Of a stretch of DNA of 64,000 bases, positions 11,704-19,989 are shown in pieces; the stretch's first letter is position 1; each line of letters opens with the position of its first letter. The DNA comes from Lawsonella clevelandensis. Lineage in GTDB: Bacteria; Actinomycetota; Actinomycetes; Mycobacteriales; Mycobacteriaceae. The stretch spans positions 1,773,447 through 1,837,446 of the forward strand of contig NZ_CP009312.1 in assembly GCF_001293125.1 (NCBI RefSeq). The letters run 5' to 3'. Both the position numbers and the translations under genes were made by a program. A model generated the notes under the pieces. That model saw only the letters and a list, made by a program, of their open reading frames with translations. It was not told where the DNA came from and made no database searches.

Positions 11704-13122
11704 GTGAAGCGTCGAACTAAAATCGTTTGTACTCTAGGTCCTGCTGTCGCCTCTGCCGAAGCTATCCGCAAACTTGTAGATGCCGGTATGAATGTCGCCC
11801 GCATGAACATGTCCCACGGCGATCATGCCGGCCACGCCCAGAACTACCAGTGGGTGCGGGAAGCCTCCGAGGCTAGCGGCAAAGCCGTAGGCGTGCTTGC
11901 GGACCTGCAAGGCCCCAAAATTCGTCTGGGCCGGTTCAAGGACAACCGCACCGTCTGGGCCACCGGCGAAACCGTCACCATCACAGTGGAAGACTGCGAA
12001 GGCACCCACGACCGTGTCTCCACCACCTACAAGGAGCTCTCCTCCGATGCCAAGCCTGGCGACCGTCTCCTTGTGGATGACGGCAAAGTTGGCCTGGTCG
12101 TTGACCATGTGGATGGGCCTGATGTGGTCTGCCTGGTGACGGAAGGTGGCCCGGTCTCCAATAACAAGGGCGTCTCTTTGCCCGGTATGGATGTGTCTGT
12201 CCCGGCATTGTCGGAAAAGGACATCAGCGACCTTCGGTTTGCCCTGGAACTCGGTGTCGACTTCATTGCCCTGTCCTTCGTCCGTTCCCCCTCTGATGTC
12301 GAGCTTGTTCACGAGGTGATGGATGAGGTGGGCAGGCGTGTCCCCGTCATCGCCAAGCTGGAGAAGCCGGAAGCCATTGACAATCTTGAAGCCGTCGTTC
12401 TTGCCTTCGACGCCATCATGGTTGCCCGTGGCGACCTGGGTGTGGAGCTTCCGTTGGAAGATGTACCGATGATGCAGAAGCGCGCCATCCAGATTGCCCG
12501 CGAGAACGCCCGCCCGGTGATCGTCGCAACCCAGATGCTCGATTCGATGATCGAGAACTCTCGCCCCACCCGAGCAGAAGCCTCCGACGTGGCGAACGCC
12601 GTGCTCGATGGCACCGATGCCGTCATGCTGTCCGGGGAAACCTCAGTGGGTGCCTACCCCTTCGAGACGGTGAAGACGATGAGCCGCATTGTGCGCGCTG
12701 TAGAACGGGACCCGGAAGCGGTTCCGCTGTTGAAGCATCGTCCTCGTACTCGCCGTGGCGTCATCTGCCAAGCAGCCGTCGATATTGCCGAGCGTCTTAA
12801 CGTTAAGGCCATCGTCTCCTTCACTTCGTCCGGTGACACGGTACGTCGTGTGGCACGCCTCCACCCGACTATTCCACTGATTGCCTTCACCAACTCCGAG
12901 GCGGTGAAGAATCAACTGGCGCTCGCCTGGGGCGCGGATTCCTTCCGCGTGGAGACCCTCTCCGATACCGATAGCATGGTGCGTGTTGCTGACCGTAAGC
13001 TGCTGGACATGCCAGGCTACGAGTACGGCGATCAGGTAGTTATTGTGGCCGGTGCTCCTCCGGGACGCTCTGGCTCCACCAACATGGTGCATGTGCACCG
13101 TTTAGGCGAAGAAGACCGCTAA
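11704..13122 (+). CDS. pyk: Pyruvate kinase
   Basis: Pyruvate kinase makes pyruvate and ATP from phosphoenolpyruvate and ADP, the last step of glycolysis. The 472-residue protein has the family landmarks: RRTKIVCTLGPA at the N-terminus, ARMNMSHG, DLQGPKIRLG, AKLEKPEAIDN with the catalytic lysine, MVARGDLGVELP, ATQMLDSMIENSRPTRAE, and MLSGETSVGAYP. Start is GTG 11704 with a leaderless -10. A strong terminator follows directly. Confidence 0.97.
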   Translation: MKRRTKIVCTLGPAVASAEAIRKLVDAGMNVARMNMSHGDHAGHAQNYQWVREASEASGKAVGVLADLQGPKIRLGRFKDNRTVWATGETVTITVEDCEGTHDRVSTTYKELSSDAKPGDRLLVDDGKVGLVVDHVDGPDVVCLVTEGGPVSNNKGVSLPGMDVSVPALSEKDISDLRFALELGVDFIALSFVRSPSDVELVHEVMDEVGRRVPVIAKLEKPEAIDNLEAVVLAFDAIMVARGDLGVELPLEDVPMMQKRAIQIARENARPVIVATQMLDSMIENSRPTRAEASDVANAVLDGTDAVMLSGETSVGAYPFETVKTMSRIVRAVERDPEAVPLLKHRPRTRRGVICQAAVDIAERLNVKAIVSFTSSGDTVRRVARLHPTIPLIAFTNSEAVKNQLALAWGADSFRVETLSDTDSMVRVADRKLLDMPGYEYGDQVVIVAGAPPGRSGSTNMVHVHRLGEEDR

Positions 13123-13146
13123 CACTAGCGCTCCTTCACGTGTCGT

Positions 13147-13170
13147 AAAGGGCCCCTGCAGGGGCCCTTT
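13147..13170 (+). terminator. Rho-independent terminator after pyk
   Basis: AAAGGGCCCC (13147-13156) and GGGGCCCTTT (13161-13170) form a perfect 10-bp stem with a TGCA loop; the 3' arm ends in TTT with ATTG after it. The element is a perfect palindrome, so it could act on both strands. Confidence 0.9.
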
Positions 13171-13260
13171 ATTGTGCGCCTCAACTGTTTGGACAAGATT
13201 CACTTTTTTATCGACCGTGCTGAATGGACAATTGGGGCTTATACCCATACCCTTTACCTG

Positions 13261-15858
13261 GTGAGAGCATCTGGAATTGTCAAAGTAACCCCAGTCCTGC
13301 CCGACGAACTGCAATGTCTTTATGACCTTGCTTATAACCTTCGTTGGGTATGGCGCAGTGAAACCCGCCAACTCTTCCGTATCATCGACCCCGCTAAGTG
13401 GGATGCCTGTGGCGATCCTCTGCAGGTGATTCGCGAAACCTCCTCCACCCGTTGGGAAGAGCTCCTCGCTAATGATCGTTTCCTCGATGACTATGAGCGC
13501 GAATGCCGCAACTTGGAAGCCTACATGGCTGCCGATTCATGGTTCCAAGAGACTCATGACCCGGACGCGACTGGGCGCGCCAGCCGCGATCCCCTCACTG
13601 CCTACTTCTCCATGGAATTCGGTATCACTCCCTGCCTGCCCATCTACTCTGGTGGCCTGGGGGTACTCGCCGGTGACCATCTAAAGTCTGCCTCTGACCT
13701 TGGCGTTCCGCTGATTGGTGTAGGCCTGCTCTACCACAATGGCTACTTCACCCAGACTCTCTCCCGCGAGGGGCTGCAGGTCGAAAACTACTCGGATCAC
13801 GACGCCGCCAACCTTCCCATCAAGCCGGTGCTCGACGCAGCGGGCAAGCAACTTGAAGTGTCTGTACGTTTCCCGGGCAAACGCTTCCTCAGCATCGCCA
13901 TGTGGACCGCACAGGTGGGACGAGTCACCCTCCTGCTGCTGGATACAAACCTTCCCGAAAACGCTAAGGACCTCCGCGAGCTCACGGACCGTCTGTACGG
14001 TGGCGACGAAGAACACCGCATCCGCCAGGAGATTGTCCTGGGTATTGGCGGTGTCCGCGCCGTGTGCGCCTACTGCGATAACGCCGGTCTGCCGCGCCCG
14101 CAGGTTGCCCACTTGAACGAGGGCCATGCGGGATTCCTAGGGATCGAACGTATCCGCGGGCGCATGGACAATGGTCTCAACTTCGATGAGGCGCTCGCAG
14201 AGGTACGCTCGAGCAGTATCTTCACTACCCATACCCCCGTCCCCGCCGGCATCGACCGTTTCGACATGTCCATGGTGCGGCGCTACTTGAACCCCGACGA
14301 CGATGGTGCCTCAAAGCTGGTGCCAGGTGTGCCGGTGGAACGAGTTCTAGCACTCGGTGCGGAAGGTGATCCCGGTCGCTTCAACATGGCACATATGGGG
14401 TTGCGCCTAGCGCAGCGGTCCAATGGCGTGGCCAAACTTCACGGCGTGGTCTCCCGCTCGATGTTCTCGTCTCTCTACCCGGGTTTTCCGGATGAGGAGT
14501 CTCCCATTGGCTCCGTCACCAACGGTGTGCATATGCCCACCTGGATCTCCCAAACGATGCGTCCTATTGTGAAGCGCATTGTGGGTGAAGGAAACCTCGC
14601 CACTGCGGATTCCTGGGATCATATTGACCGGATTTCGGATGAGGAACTGTGGAAGAGCCGGAATGTCCAGCGTGCCTGCCTGGTGCAGGCGGCGCGTAAG
14701 GCCGTCCGCCAGTCGTGGCTCGACCGCGGTGCTTCTGAGGCTGAACTGGGGTGGACCGATGACATCCTTAACCCCAACGTCCTCACTGTTGGTTTTGCCC
14801 GCCGCGTCTCCACTTATAAGCGTCTCACGCTGATGCTGCAGGATGCCGACCGCCTGCGCGAGATTCTCACCAACGAGGAACGCCCGGTTCAGTTCATTAT
14901 CGCTGGTAAGGCTCACCCTGCGGATGGCGGCGGCAAGTACCTACTCCAGCAACTGGTGCAGTTTGCTGACCAGGCAGGTGTGCGCGATCGAATTGTCTTC
15001 CTGCCCGACTATGACATCGGTCTGGCCCAGATGATGGTGGCAGGCTGCGACATCTGGCTCAATAACCCGATCCGGCCGCAGGAAGCCTCTGGCACCTCCG
15101 GCATGAAGGCTGTTATGAACGGTTGCCTCACCCTCTCCGTTTCCGACGGTTGGTGGGACGAGATGGCTGACGATGAGCTGGGATGGACTATCCCCTCCGT
15201 CGAGAACGCTGACGCTTCCACCCGGGACCGTCTTGAGTCTCTCGCTCTCTACGACCTGCTAGAACGCCAGGCGGCCCCGTTGTTCTATGAGCGCAATGAC
15301 GATGGTGTGCCTGGCGGCTGGGTGGAGCGGATGCGTAAATCCCTCTCCGTGTTGGCACCGAAGGTGTCCGCAACCCGCATGGTGCGAGACTACGTGACGG
15401 AATACTACCGTCCGGCCCAGGGTACGTATCTGCAGATGGTGGACGACCCGCAGGCCTCTGCGCACTTCGTACAGTGGCAGCAGAAGCTGCGTGCTGAATG
15501 GGATAAGGTAGCAGTGACTGCGCTGTCCTGCAATGATCAGGATGCGCTAGCAGCAGAGAAGGACATTGCGCAGTGCCAGTCTGTGGCAGCTGGAAACACC
15601 CTCTCGATGACGTGTTCAGTGAAACTGGGCAAACTTTCCCCCGACCATGTGTGTGTGCAGGCTGTCTGCGGTGCTGTTGATACAAACGACGAACTACATG
15701 ATGTCCGGATGGTGACCATGAAGCCGGCCGCCAATGGGGATTTCCACGCGGAAATCCCGATGGTGAATCCTGGCAACGTGGGTGTGACGGTGCGAGTTGT
15801 ACCCAAGCATCCGCTGCTTGTGAGCCCGGCAGAGATGGGCTTGTGCACTTGGGCCTAG
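13261..15858 (+). CDS. glgP: Alpha-glucan (glycogen) phosphorylase
   Basis: This GT35 enzyme releases glucose-1-phosphate from alpha-1,4-glucans with PLP. It is of the actinobacterial type with an N-terminal domain (about residues 1-110) ahead of the catalytic part. Visible are YFSMEFGI, YSGGLGVLAGDHLKS, HLNEGHAGFL, NGVHMPTW, FARRVSTYKR and the PLP-lysine segment EASGTSGMKAVMNG. The frame is open from 13174, just after the pyk terminator, but GTG 13261 (865 residues) fits better because a promoter must lie in between; TATACC/CATACC around 13240-13251 would give a nearly leaderless mRNA. The start remains uncertain. malQ lies 12 kb away on the other strand. Confidence 0.93.
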   Translation: MRASGIVKVTPVLPDELQCLYDLAYNLRWVWRSETRQLFRIIDPAKWDACGDPLQVIRETSSTRWEELLANDRFLDDYERECRNLEAYMAADSWFQETHDPDATGRASRDPLTAYFSMEFGITPCLPIYSGGLGVLAGDHLKSASDLGVPLIGVGLLYHNGYFTQTLSREGLQVENYSDHDAANLPIKPVLDAAGKQLEVSVRFPGKRFLSIAMWTAQVGRVTLLLLDTNLPENAKDLRELTDRLYGGDEEHRIRQEIVLGIGGVRAVCAYCDNAGLPRPQVAHLNEGHAGFLGIERIRGRMDNGLNFDEALAEVRSSSIFTTHTPVPAGIDRFDMSMVRRYLNPDDDGASKLVPGVPVERVLALGAEGDPGRFNMAHMGLRLAQRSNGVAKLHGVVSRSMFSSLYPGFPDEESPIGSVTNGVHMPTWISQTMRPIVKRIVGEGNLATADSWDHIDRISDEELWKSRNVQRACLVQAARKAVRQSWLDRGASEAELGWTDDILNPNVLTVGFARRVSTYKRLTLMLQDADRLREILTNEERPVQFIIAGKAHPADGGGKYLLQQLVQFADQAGVRDRIVFLPDYDIGLAQMMVAGCDIWLNNPIRPQEASGTSGMKAVMNGCLTLSVSDGWWDEMADDELGWTIPSVENADASTRDRLESLALYDLLERQAAPLFYERNDDGVPGGWVERMRKSLSVLAPKVSATRMVRDYVTEYYRPAQGTYLQMVDDPQASAHFVQWQQKLRAEWDKVAVTALSCNDQDALAAEKDIAQCQSVAAGNTLSMTCSVKLGKLSPDHVCVQAVCGAVDTNDELHDVRMVTMKPAANGDFHAEIPMVNPGNVGVTVRVVPKHPLLVSPAEMGLCTWA

Positions 15859-16135
15859 CAATTACTTAAGCGCGGAACGCCTGCAAAGCTGTGTGGTGCT
15901 GTCGTCTCGTTATTACCGGCGAGGCGGCAGCACTTCATTTGTCATGGGGGGGGGGAGAAGCGGCGTGTCTCACCGCATCAGCGCTTTATTGGCAGTGGGG
16001 AAGAGTTGAGCACGGGGTGAGAGTGTTTCTCGCTGTCAGAGAACGCACAGGTGAGAGTTTTCTTTGCGGTGCTTAGAAGGCAGTTTTTCCCCACGCATGT
16101 AGATAGGGTGCGTGGCACACACCACATGCATTTGT
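15859..16135. other. Intergenic region with a run of ten G
   Basis: No convincing gene lies between glgP and the leader ORF. A 61-codon frame from GTG 15891 has no ribosome site or recognisable product. An uninterrupted run of ten G at 15946-15955 stands out. No terminator hairpin is seen after glgP. Confidence 0.5.
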
Positions 16136-16141
16136 TAGGCT
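16136..16141 (+). promoter_or_regulatory. Leaderless promoter of the Cys/Met-rich leader ORF (TAGGCT)
   Basis: TAGGCT matches the TANNNT -10 and ends exactly six bases before ATG 16148, so the mRNA is predicted to begin at the ATG of the small ORF. No ribosome site precedes that ATG, in keeping with leaderless translation. Confidence 0.6.
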
Positions 16142-16147
16142 GAACGC

Positions 16148-16255
16148 ATGATCACCGCAGATGCCACCCCCGCACGCACCGCCGTCAAGGCGCTCCGTGG
16201 CATCTGCATGTGTATGTGTATGGCTGGCTGCCAGTCTCGAATGTGTTGCCGCTAA
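16148..16255 (+). CDS. Cys/Met-rich leader peptide, probable attenuation or sensing ORF
   Basis: This 35-codon ORF encodes six cysteines and four internal methionines, all in its second half: ICMCMCMAGC, then MCCR at the end before TAA. Random ORFs rarely have such a composition. It has a leaderless promoter and lies 125 bp upstream of a ROK regulator resembling the sulfur regulator CysR. Leaderless polycysteine small ORFs that sense cysteine by ribosome behaviour are known in mycobacteria. TGTGTA within the Cys/Met codons (16215-16220) could pair with TACACA just before the regulator's ATG (16375-16380), a weak six-base match. The peptide itself probably has no function; translation through it would be the signal. 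Not yet supported by any comparison. Confidence 0.6.
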   Translation: MITADATPARTAVKALRGICMCMCMAGCQSRMCCR

Positions 16256-16380
16256 GTTTCTGAGCCCTGCTCCTTAGCATCCGCACACACCGGTAGCCAT
16301 TTTCCTCCGCGTTTCCTTCACAAACGCTTGCCCCCTATAGAACTGCTCCGCTGCAGACTCACACACGAAAGCCTTACACA

Positions 16381-17703
16381 ATGTCTTACGCCACTATCAC
16401 CACTCCCAACACCAATTCCTCCGCTATCCATGCTTCCACAGCTTCCGCTCCGGCATCTCCCACTCCGGTTAGCCGTGCAGTGCGACGACGCAGCGCCTCC
16501 ATCATTCCGCAGCCGTGGGTGAGCACAGGTGCCGGCTATGTGGTGGCCCCACAGCTTCACCTTGGAGAGGGTGCCGCCGCCCGCATTTTCCACCTCGCCC
16601 ATACTGAGGAACCGCTGCAGCGAGATCGTGCAGCAGAACTCACGGGAGTAAGCCGCGCAACCGTCAACCGCAACGTCATCTCGCTGCTGGAAGCCGAGCT
16701 GTTGGAAGAACGCGAAGATTTGACTGAACTGGGTGCCATCGGCCGCCCTGCATTGCCTGTTACTGTTCGCACTGACAAGTACGCTGTCCTCGGTATCTAC
16801 ATTGGCCGCTGGACCGCCTCCGTCACACTTCATGACCTGCGCGGCAGAATCCTCGGCGGTAAGCATTTGCGGCAGGGTTTGGTGACGGGTACCGCCCCCG
16901 GGGCGCTCCTTACCGCACTGGAAGAGGCTGCACTTTACGTCCTGGGCTACCGTAACCAGCGCACAGTGCTGTGGACTGGCGTAGCCGTTGAGGCATCCGT
17001 CACCGCAGAGGGCATCGTCACCGATAGCGCAGCGGGCTGGAACGATGTGGCCGTTGGGCAGTACTTTGCCACTGGTCTTGGTCTCCCCGTCTCACTTGCT
17101 CCCCACGTCGAAGCAATGAGCGCAGCCGAACTGTGGAACACGTCCTCCCATGATGTGGCTGCATCTACCCTCTACGTGTATGCCCGCGAAACCCTCGGTA
17201 TCGGCCAGGTCTATAACGGCCAGGTACACCATAGTGTGGCCAGCTCGGGTACCTTCGGCCACCTGGTTGCCGGCCCCACCACCTTGCTCGACCCGCAGGG
17301 TGAAGGCACGGTTGGCAGTGCAGTGAAAGACTCCGCAGTCGTAGCGGCAGCCCAAGCCGCTGGCCTACCTGTCGAGACTGTTGCTGAGTTGGTCGCGCTA
17401 GCAGAAGACGGCAATAGCGATGCGAAGACAATCCTACGAGAGCGTGCCGTTGTCCTCGGCGAAGCTATCTCGTCCTTGGTGAGCCTTCTCAACCCCACCC
17501 GTGTGGTGCTTGGTGGACAAGCGTTCACAGACTCCCCCGAAACTCTAAGCCTCGTTGCTTCCATCGCGCGGCAGAACGCCAAAGGGCTTGACATTCGTGT
17601 CACGGCAGCTCGCGGCAGGGTCCAACAGCAGGCGGCGGCGGCAGTCGCCATTACGGCAGTGGCCAATGATCCTTTGCAGGTCATAAACAAGAAGCAGAAG
17701 TAG
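16381..17703 (+). CDS. cysR: ROK-family transcriptional regulator, CysR-like
   Basis: The 440-residue protein has a disordered Ser/Thr/Ala-rich start (residues 1-45), a winged helix-turn-helix (about 75-115; RDRAAELTGVSRATVNRNVISLLEAELL) and a ROK sugar-kinase-like domain (about 135-440; LGIYIGRW, SGTFGHLVAGP). The usual ROK zinc motif CxCGxxGCxE is missing: the equivalent stretch reads DPQGEGTVGSAV. So it is a regulator, not a kinase. As I recall, the sulfur regulator CysR of Corynebacterium glutamicum is ROK-type; the Cys/Met-rich leader just upstream supports that identity, but the symbol is tentative. ATG 16381 lacks a good ribosome site. A sugar-responsive NagC/Mlc-type role is the alternative. 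Confidence 0.65.
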   Translation: MSYATITTPNTNSSAIHASTASAPASPTPVSRAVRRRSASIIPQPWVSTGAGYVVAPQLHLGEGAAARIFHLAHTEEPLQRDRAAELTGVSRATVNRNVISLLEAELLEEREDLTELGAIGRPALPVTVRTDKYAVLGIYIGRWTASVTLHDLRGRILGGKHLRQGLVTGTAPGALLTALEEAALYVLGYRNQRTVLWTGVAVEASVTAEGIVTDSAAGWNDVAVGQYFATGLGLPVSLAPHVEAMSAAELWNTSSHDVAASTLYVYARETLGIGQVYNGQVHHSVASSGTFGHLVAGPTTLLDPQGEGTVGSAVKDSAVVAAAQAAGLPVETVAELVALAEDGNSDAKTILRERAVVLGEAISSLVSLLNPTRVVLGGQAFTDSPETLSLVASIARQNAKGLDIRVTAARGRVQQQAAAAVAITAVANDPLQVINKKQK

Positions 17704-17974
17704 CAGGAACAACATCTACGTTCGTTGCGTCAGGCCTCATGATCACCCCCAAGGATGGGGAAATCACCAAGAAGGATAACGAAACGGGGGAGGGTGAACC
17801 TCAAGCCTTTGCCACAGACCTTCTAGCCCCCTTACTCTCTTCGCCTCAGATCTTGCAGGAGACCGTCTATCTCGTTCCCTGAATGAGCATTTTGGGTAGC
17901 GAATCCAGTTAGCTCGGTTGCGCCTCTTTAGACGTCACCCTTTCCCTGTATAGCAGTAAGAGGAGGTGGAAAGA
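17704..17974 (+). other. Gene-poor stretch with a possible 47-codon phage relic
   Basis: A frame from ATG 17739 to TGA 17882 encodes an acidic 47-residue peptide; the frame is open further upstream to within cysR and has no ribosome site. It might be the C-terminal stub of a phage structural gene, judged only by its position before the phage-like cluster. The rest, up to the AGGAGG at 17961, holds no recognisable gene. Confidence 0.25.
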
Positions 17975-18359
17975 ATGGGCTACAACAAGAGTAGTTTCAA
18001 TTGCTTCGTCAATGGGGCGAGCTTTGAAAGAAGTTCGGGATGCACTGGCACAATTCACTGCCGAGGTGGATATTAAGCCAGGACATGAGGACGAACGGGA
18101 GCTGACCCTCCCCGGCGATGACGACAACTACATGGAGGCAGCTATCGCTTATAAGGCAACGAGTGGAACTCCTGGGGCAGACGTCAGATCATTGTTTATC
18201 ATCGATGATTTCCGCTGGTGGGCTGATCAACTCTTTGAGTGCCTCTCAGGTGCCATCCCCATGAATCTCTACATGGAGCAGGACTCGATGGACCCTATGT
18301 TCCTGCGTAAGCGTATTAATGGCATCTACTCCTATGAAGAGCTAACAAAGACCTCCTAA
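17975..18359 (+). pseudogene. Frameshifted copy of the putative immunity gene
   Basis: ATG 17975 follows AGGAGG and starts MGYNKSSFNCFVNGASF, parallel to MNYNSSSFDCFVYGATM of the intact copy at 19586. After GASFE one extra A in GAAAGAA (around 18027-18033) shifts the frame; the homologous sequence then continues in the next frame (EVRDAL to YSYEELTKTS) to TAA 18359. Removing one base restores about 127 residues that follow the second copy throughout (WWADQLFECL versus WWANQIFECL; DPMFLRKRINGIYSYEEL versus DPMFLRERVNGVYSYEEL). It is followed by a terminator nearly the same as the one after the second copy. If the extra base is an assembly error, this is an intact orphan immunity gene. Confidence 0.75.
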
Positions 18360-18379
18360 CGCTTTCATTACCCGAATAG

Positions 18380-18412
18380 AACCCCGTCACCCCCTATTGG
18401 GTGCGGGGTTTT
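18380..18412 (+). terminator. Terminator after immunity copy 1
   Basis: AACCCCG and CACCC pair with GGGTG and CGGGGTT around a short loop, with one bulged T, followed by TTTTCCTTT. The same element, with small changes, follows immunity copy 2 at 19990-20020, so the duplicated unit includes the terminator. Confidence 0.8.
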
Positions 18413-18447
18413 CCTTTACCCGCCGCCTGTGTCTGCATATTTGCGCT

Positions 18448-19572
18448 GTGCGAGCCTTCGAGCTTTCCCGTATCTCCGCAGGGGTTATGGAGACACTCCC
18501 ACGACCAGAGAGCGCCTGGCAGGAGACACCGCTAGAGCAGCTGGAGCGCACTGTCACCTGGGGAGTGCGGAAGATTAACGGGTGGGATGCGCTGGCTCTT
18601 GCCCAGTTCCTGGGAGCGTCGGGGAGTTTCGAGCGAAACATTCTCCAGCAGGCCAGGAAAACTGTCTTCCACAACACCCAACGCTCCGGTACCCGCTATG
18701 CCCGTATCCCTGGGCCTTATGCCTGCCCGTTTTGTCTGATGCTGGCCTCCCGGGGCGCCGTCTACCTCACAGAGAAATCCGCTACTTCGAAAACCAACGG
18801 TGGCAGGTTCCACGACAGCTGCCACTGTGTGGCCATAGAATGCCTCACCCAAGACGACGTCCCCTCCTCCATCCACGAACTAGAACAAGAGTGGAACAAC
18901 ACCGCCGGACACGTCACCACCGGCGAAAAAGACCAACAACGCGCCTGGACACACTACCTGCACTCCTCCCGCCCCTACCAAGTCCGCGCCGGACACACCA
19001 TGAAAAACGTTATGACTGTGCGCCCTACCCCCAGTGTGTTGCAGGCGCCCGGGCAGATGCATCTTTATAAGAGGGGTAAGAAGTCCACTACTGTGCTTCA
19101 TCGGAAAGCGATTAGTGCGGAGACTCTTCGCAAAGCAGGGGTCGTCAACGATGGAGGAAGTTGGCTCAAAGAAGAACGCGCACTCGTAGGAAGGCTACAA
19201 ACGCGAAATACGGCCAAGGTGCAGGCAGTAGAGATCATCGGGCAAATGCGAGACGATGACCGCAAGAAACACGTGCTAGAGATCACCGGCGGGAAACAGC
19301 GCACACCGGACTACATCATCGGAGACGCCACCGCAGACCTTAAAACACTAAAAAGGCTACGAGGGAAAACTATAGACGAAAAAATACTTAAAGATCTAGA
19401 ACAGTCTAGGTACCAAGCGTCTGTAGCTATTATTGATGCTAGGGAATACCCTGTAGAAAAAGAAGAGTTAGCGCGGCTCCTAGAAGATAGAATGCAAGAA
19501 GACAAGGTGCCGTCGGAATTTGTCATACTGGGGCAATATGATGGCAGAGAGTACGAGTTAGTATGGCCGTAG
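18448..19572 (+). CDS. Phage minor capsid (MuF/VG15-like) fragment fused to a toxin-like C-terminal domain, 5'-truncated
   Basis: Residues counted from GTG 18448 (374 in all). The first 150 resemble the second half of actinophage minor capsid proteins: LPRPESAWQ, a CPFC pair (Cys93, Cys96) and FHDSCHC (His122, Cys125, Cys127), a likely metal site. Phage homologues have about 100 more N-terminal residues, absent here; the frame runs back to a TTG inside the preceding terminator and no start has a good ribosome site, so the gene looks 5'-truncated. From about residue 170 it changes to a domain ending in VLEITGGKQRTPDYIIGDAT and ADLKT, then helices and a final FVILGQ strand; the PDYxxGxxxxDLKT pattern recalls nuclease toxins of CdiA/BECR type. 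DNA there is visibly A-richer. A putative immunity gene starts 13 bp downstream. Confidence 0.6.
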   Translation: MRAFELSRISAGVMETLPRPESAWQETPLEQLERTVTWGVRKINGWDALALAQFLGASGSFERNILQQARKTVFHNTQRSGTRYARIPGPYACPFCLMLASRGAVYLTEKSATSKTNGGRFHDSCHCVAIECLTQDDVPSSIHELEQEWNNTAGHVTTGEKDQQRAWTHYLHSSRPYQVRAGHTMKNVMTVRPTPSVLQAPGQMHLYKRGKKSTTVLHRKAISAETLRKAGVVNDGGSWLKEERALVGRLQTRNTAKVQAVEIIGQMRDDDRKKHVLEITGGKQRTPDYIIGDATADLKTLKRLRGKTIDEKILKDLEQSRYQASVAIIDAREYPVEKEELARLLEDRMQEDKVPSEFVILGQYDGREYELVWP

Positions 19573-19585
19573 GGAGGTGGAGAGT

Positions 19586-19969
19586 ATGAATTACAACAGT
19601 AGCAGCTTCGATTGCTTCGTTTATGGGGCAACGATGGAGGAAGTTTGCGATGCCCTCGTGAAGCGGTTTAATGCCGAGGTGGAGATTGAGCCGGGCTATG
19701 AAGATAGTGAGTGGGAGCTGACTCTCCACGGTGATGACGGCAACTATATGGAGTCTTTTATTACCTACGGGACAGCATATGGAGAGCGCGGAGTGGACGT
19801 CTGCACGGTGTTTTCCCTTGGGGATTTCCATTGGTGGGCTAACCAGATCTTCGAGTGCCTCACCGATGCTCTCCCCAACGATGTTTACATGGTGCAGAAC
19901 TCATTAGACCCTATGTTTCTCCGTGAGCGTGTTAATGGTGTCTACTCCTATGAAGAGCTAAAAGCGTAG
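19586..19969 (+). CDS. Putative immunity protein to the upstream toxin-like domain
   Basis: This 127-residue acidic protein (MNYNSSSFDCF at the start, GVYSYEELKA at the end) is not one I can assign to a named family. ATG 19586 is preferred over GTG 19577 because AGGGAGG lies at 19571-19577. It starts 13 bp after the toxin-like gene, has its own terminator, and has a frameshifted paralogue on the other side of that gene. A small acidic protein directly after a C-terminally variable toxin, with orphan duplicates nearby, is the usual arrangement of polymorphic toxin immunity genes. The role is inferred from context only. Confidence 0.55.
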   Translation: MNYNSSSFDCFVYGATMEEVCDALVKRFNAEVEIEPGYEDSEWELTLHGDDGNYMESFITYGTAYGERGVDVCTVFSLGDFHWWANQIFECLTDALPNDVYMVQNSLDPMFLRERVNGVYSYEELKA

Positions 19970-19989
19970 CGTTTTCGTTATTTGAATAG

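Noticed and set aside
15891-16076. 61-codon frame starting MWCCRLV, considered as a second cysteine leader
   Set aside because: It has no -10 at leaderless spacing and no ribosome site, only a few Cys residues, and its frame depends on the length of the G run.
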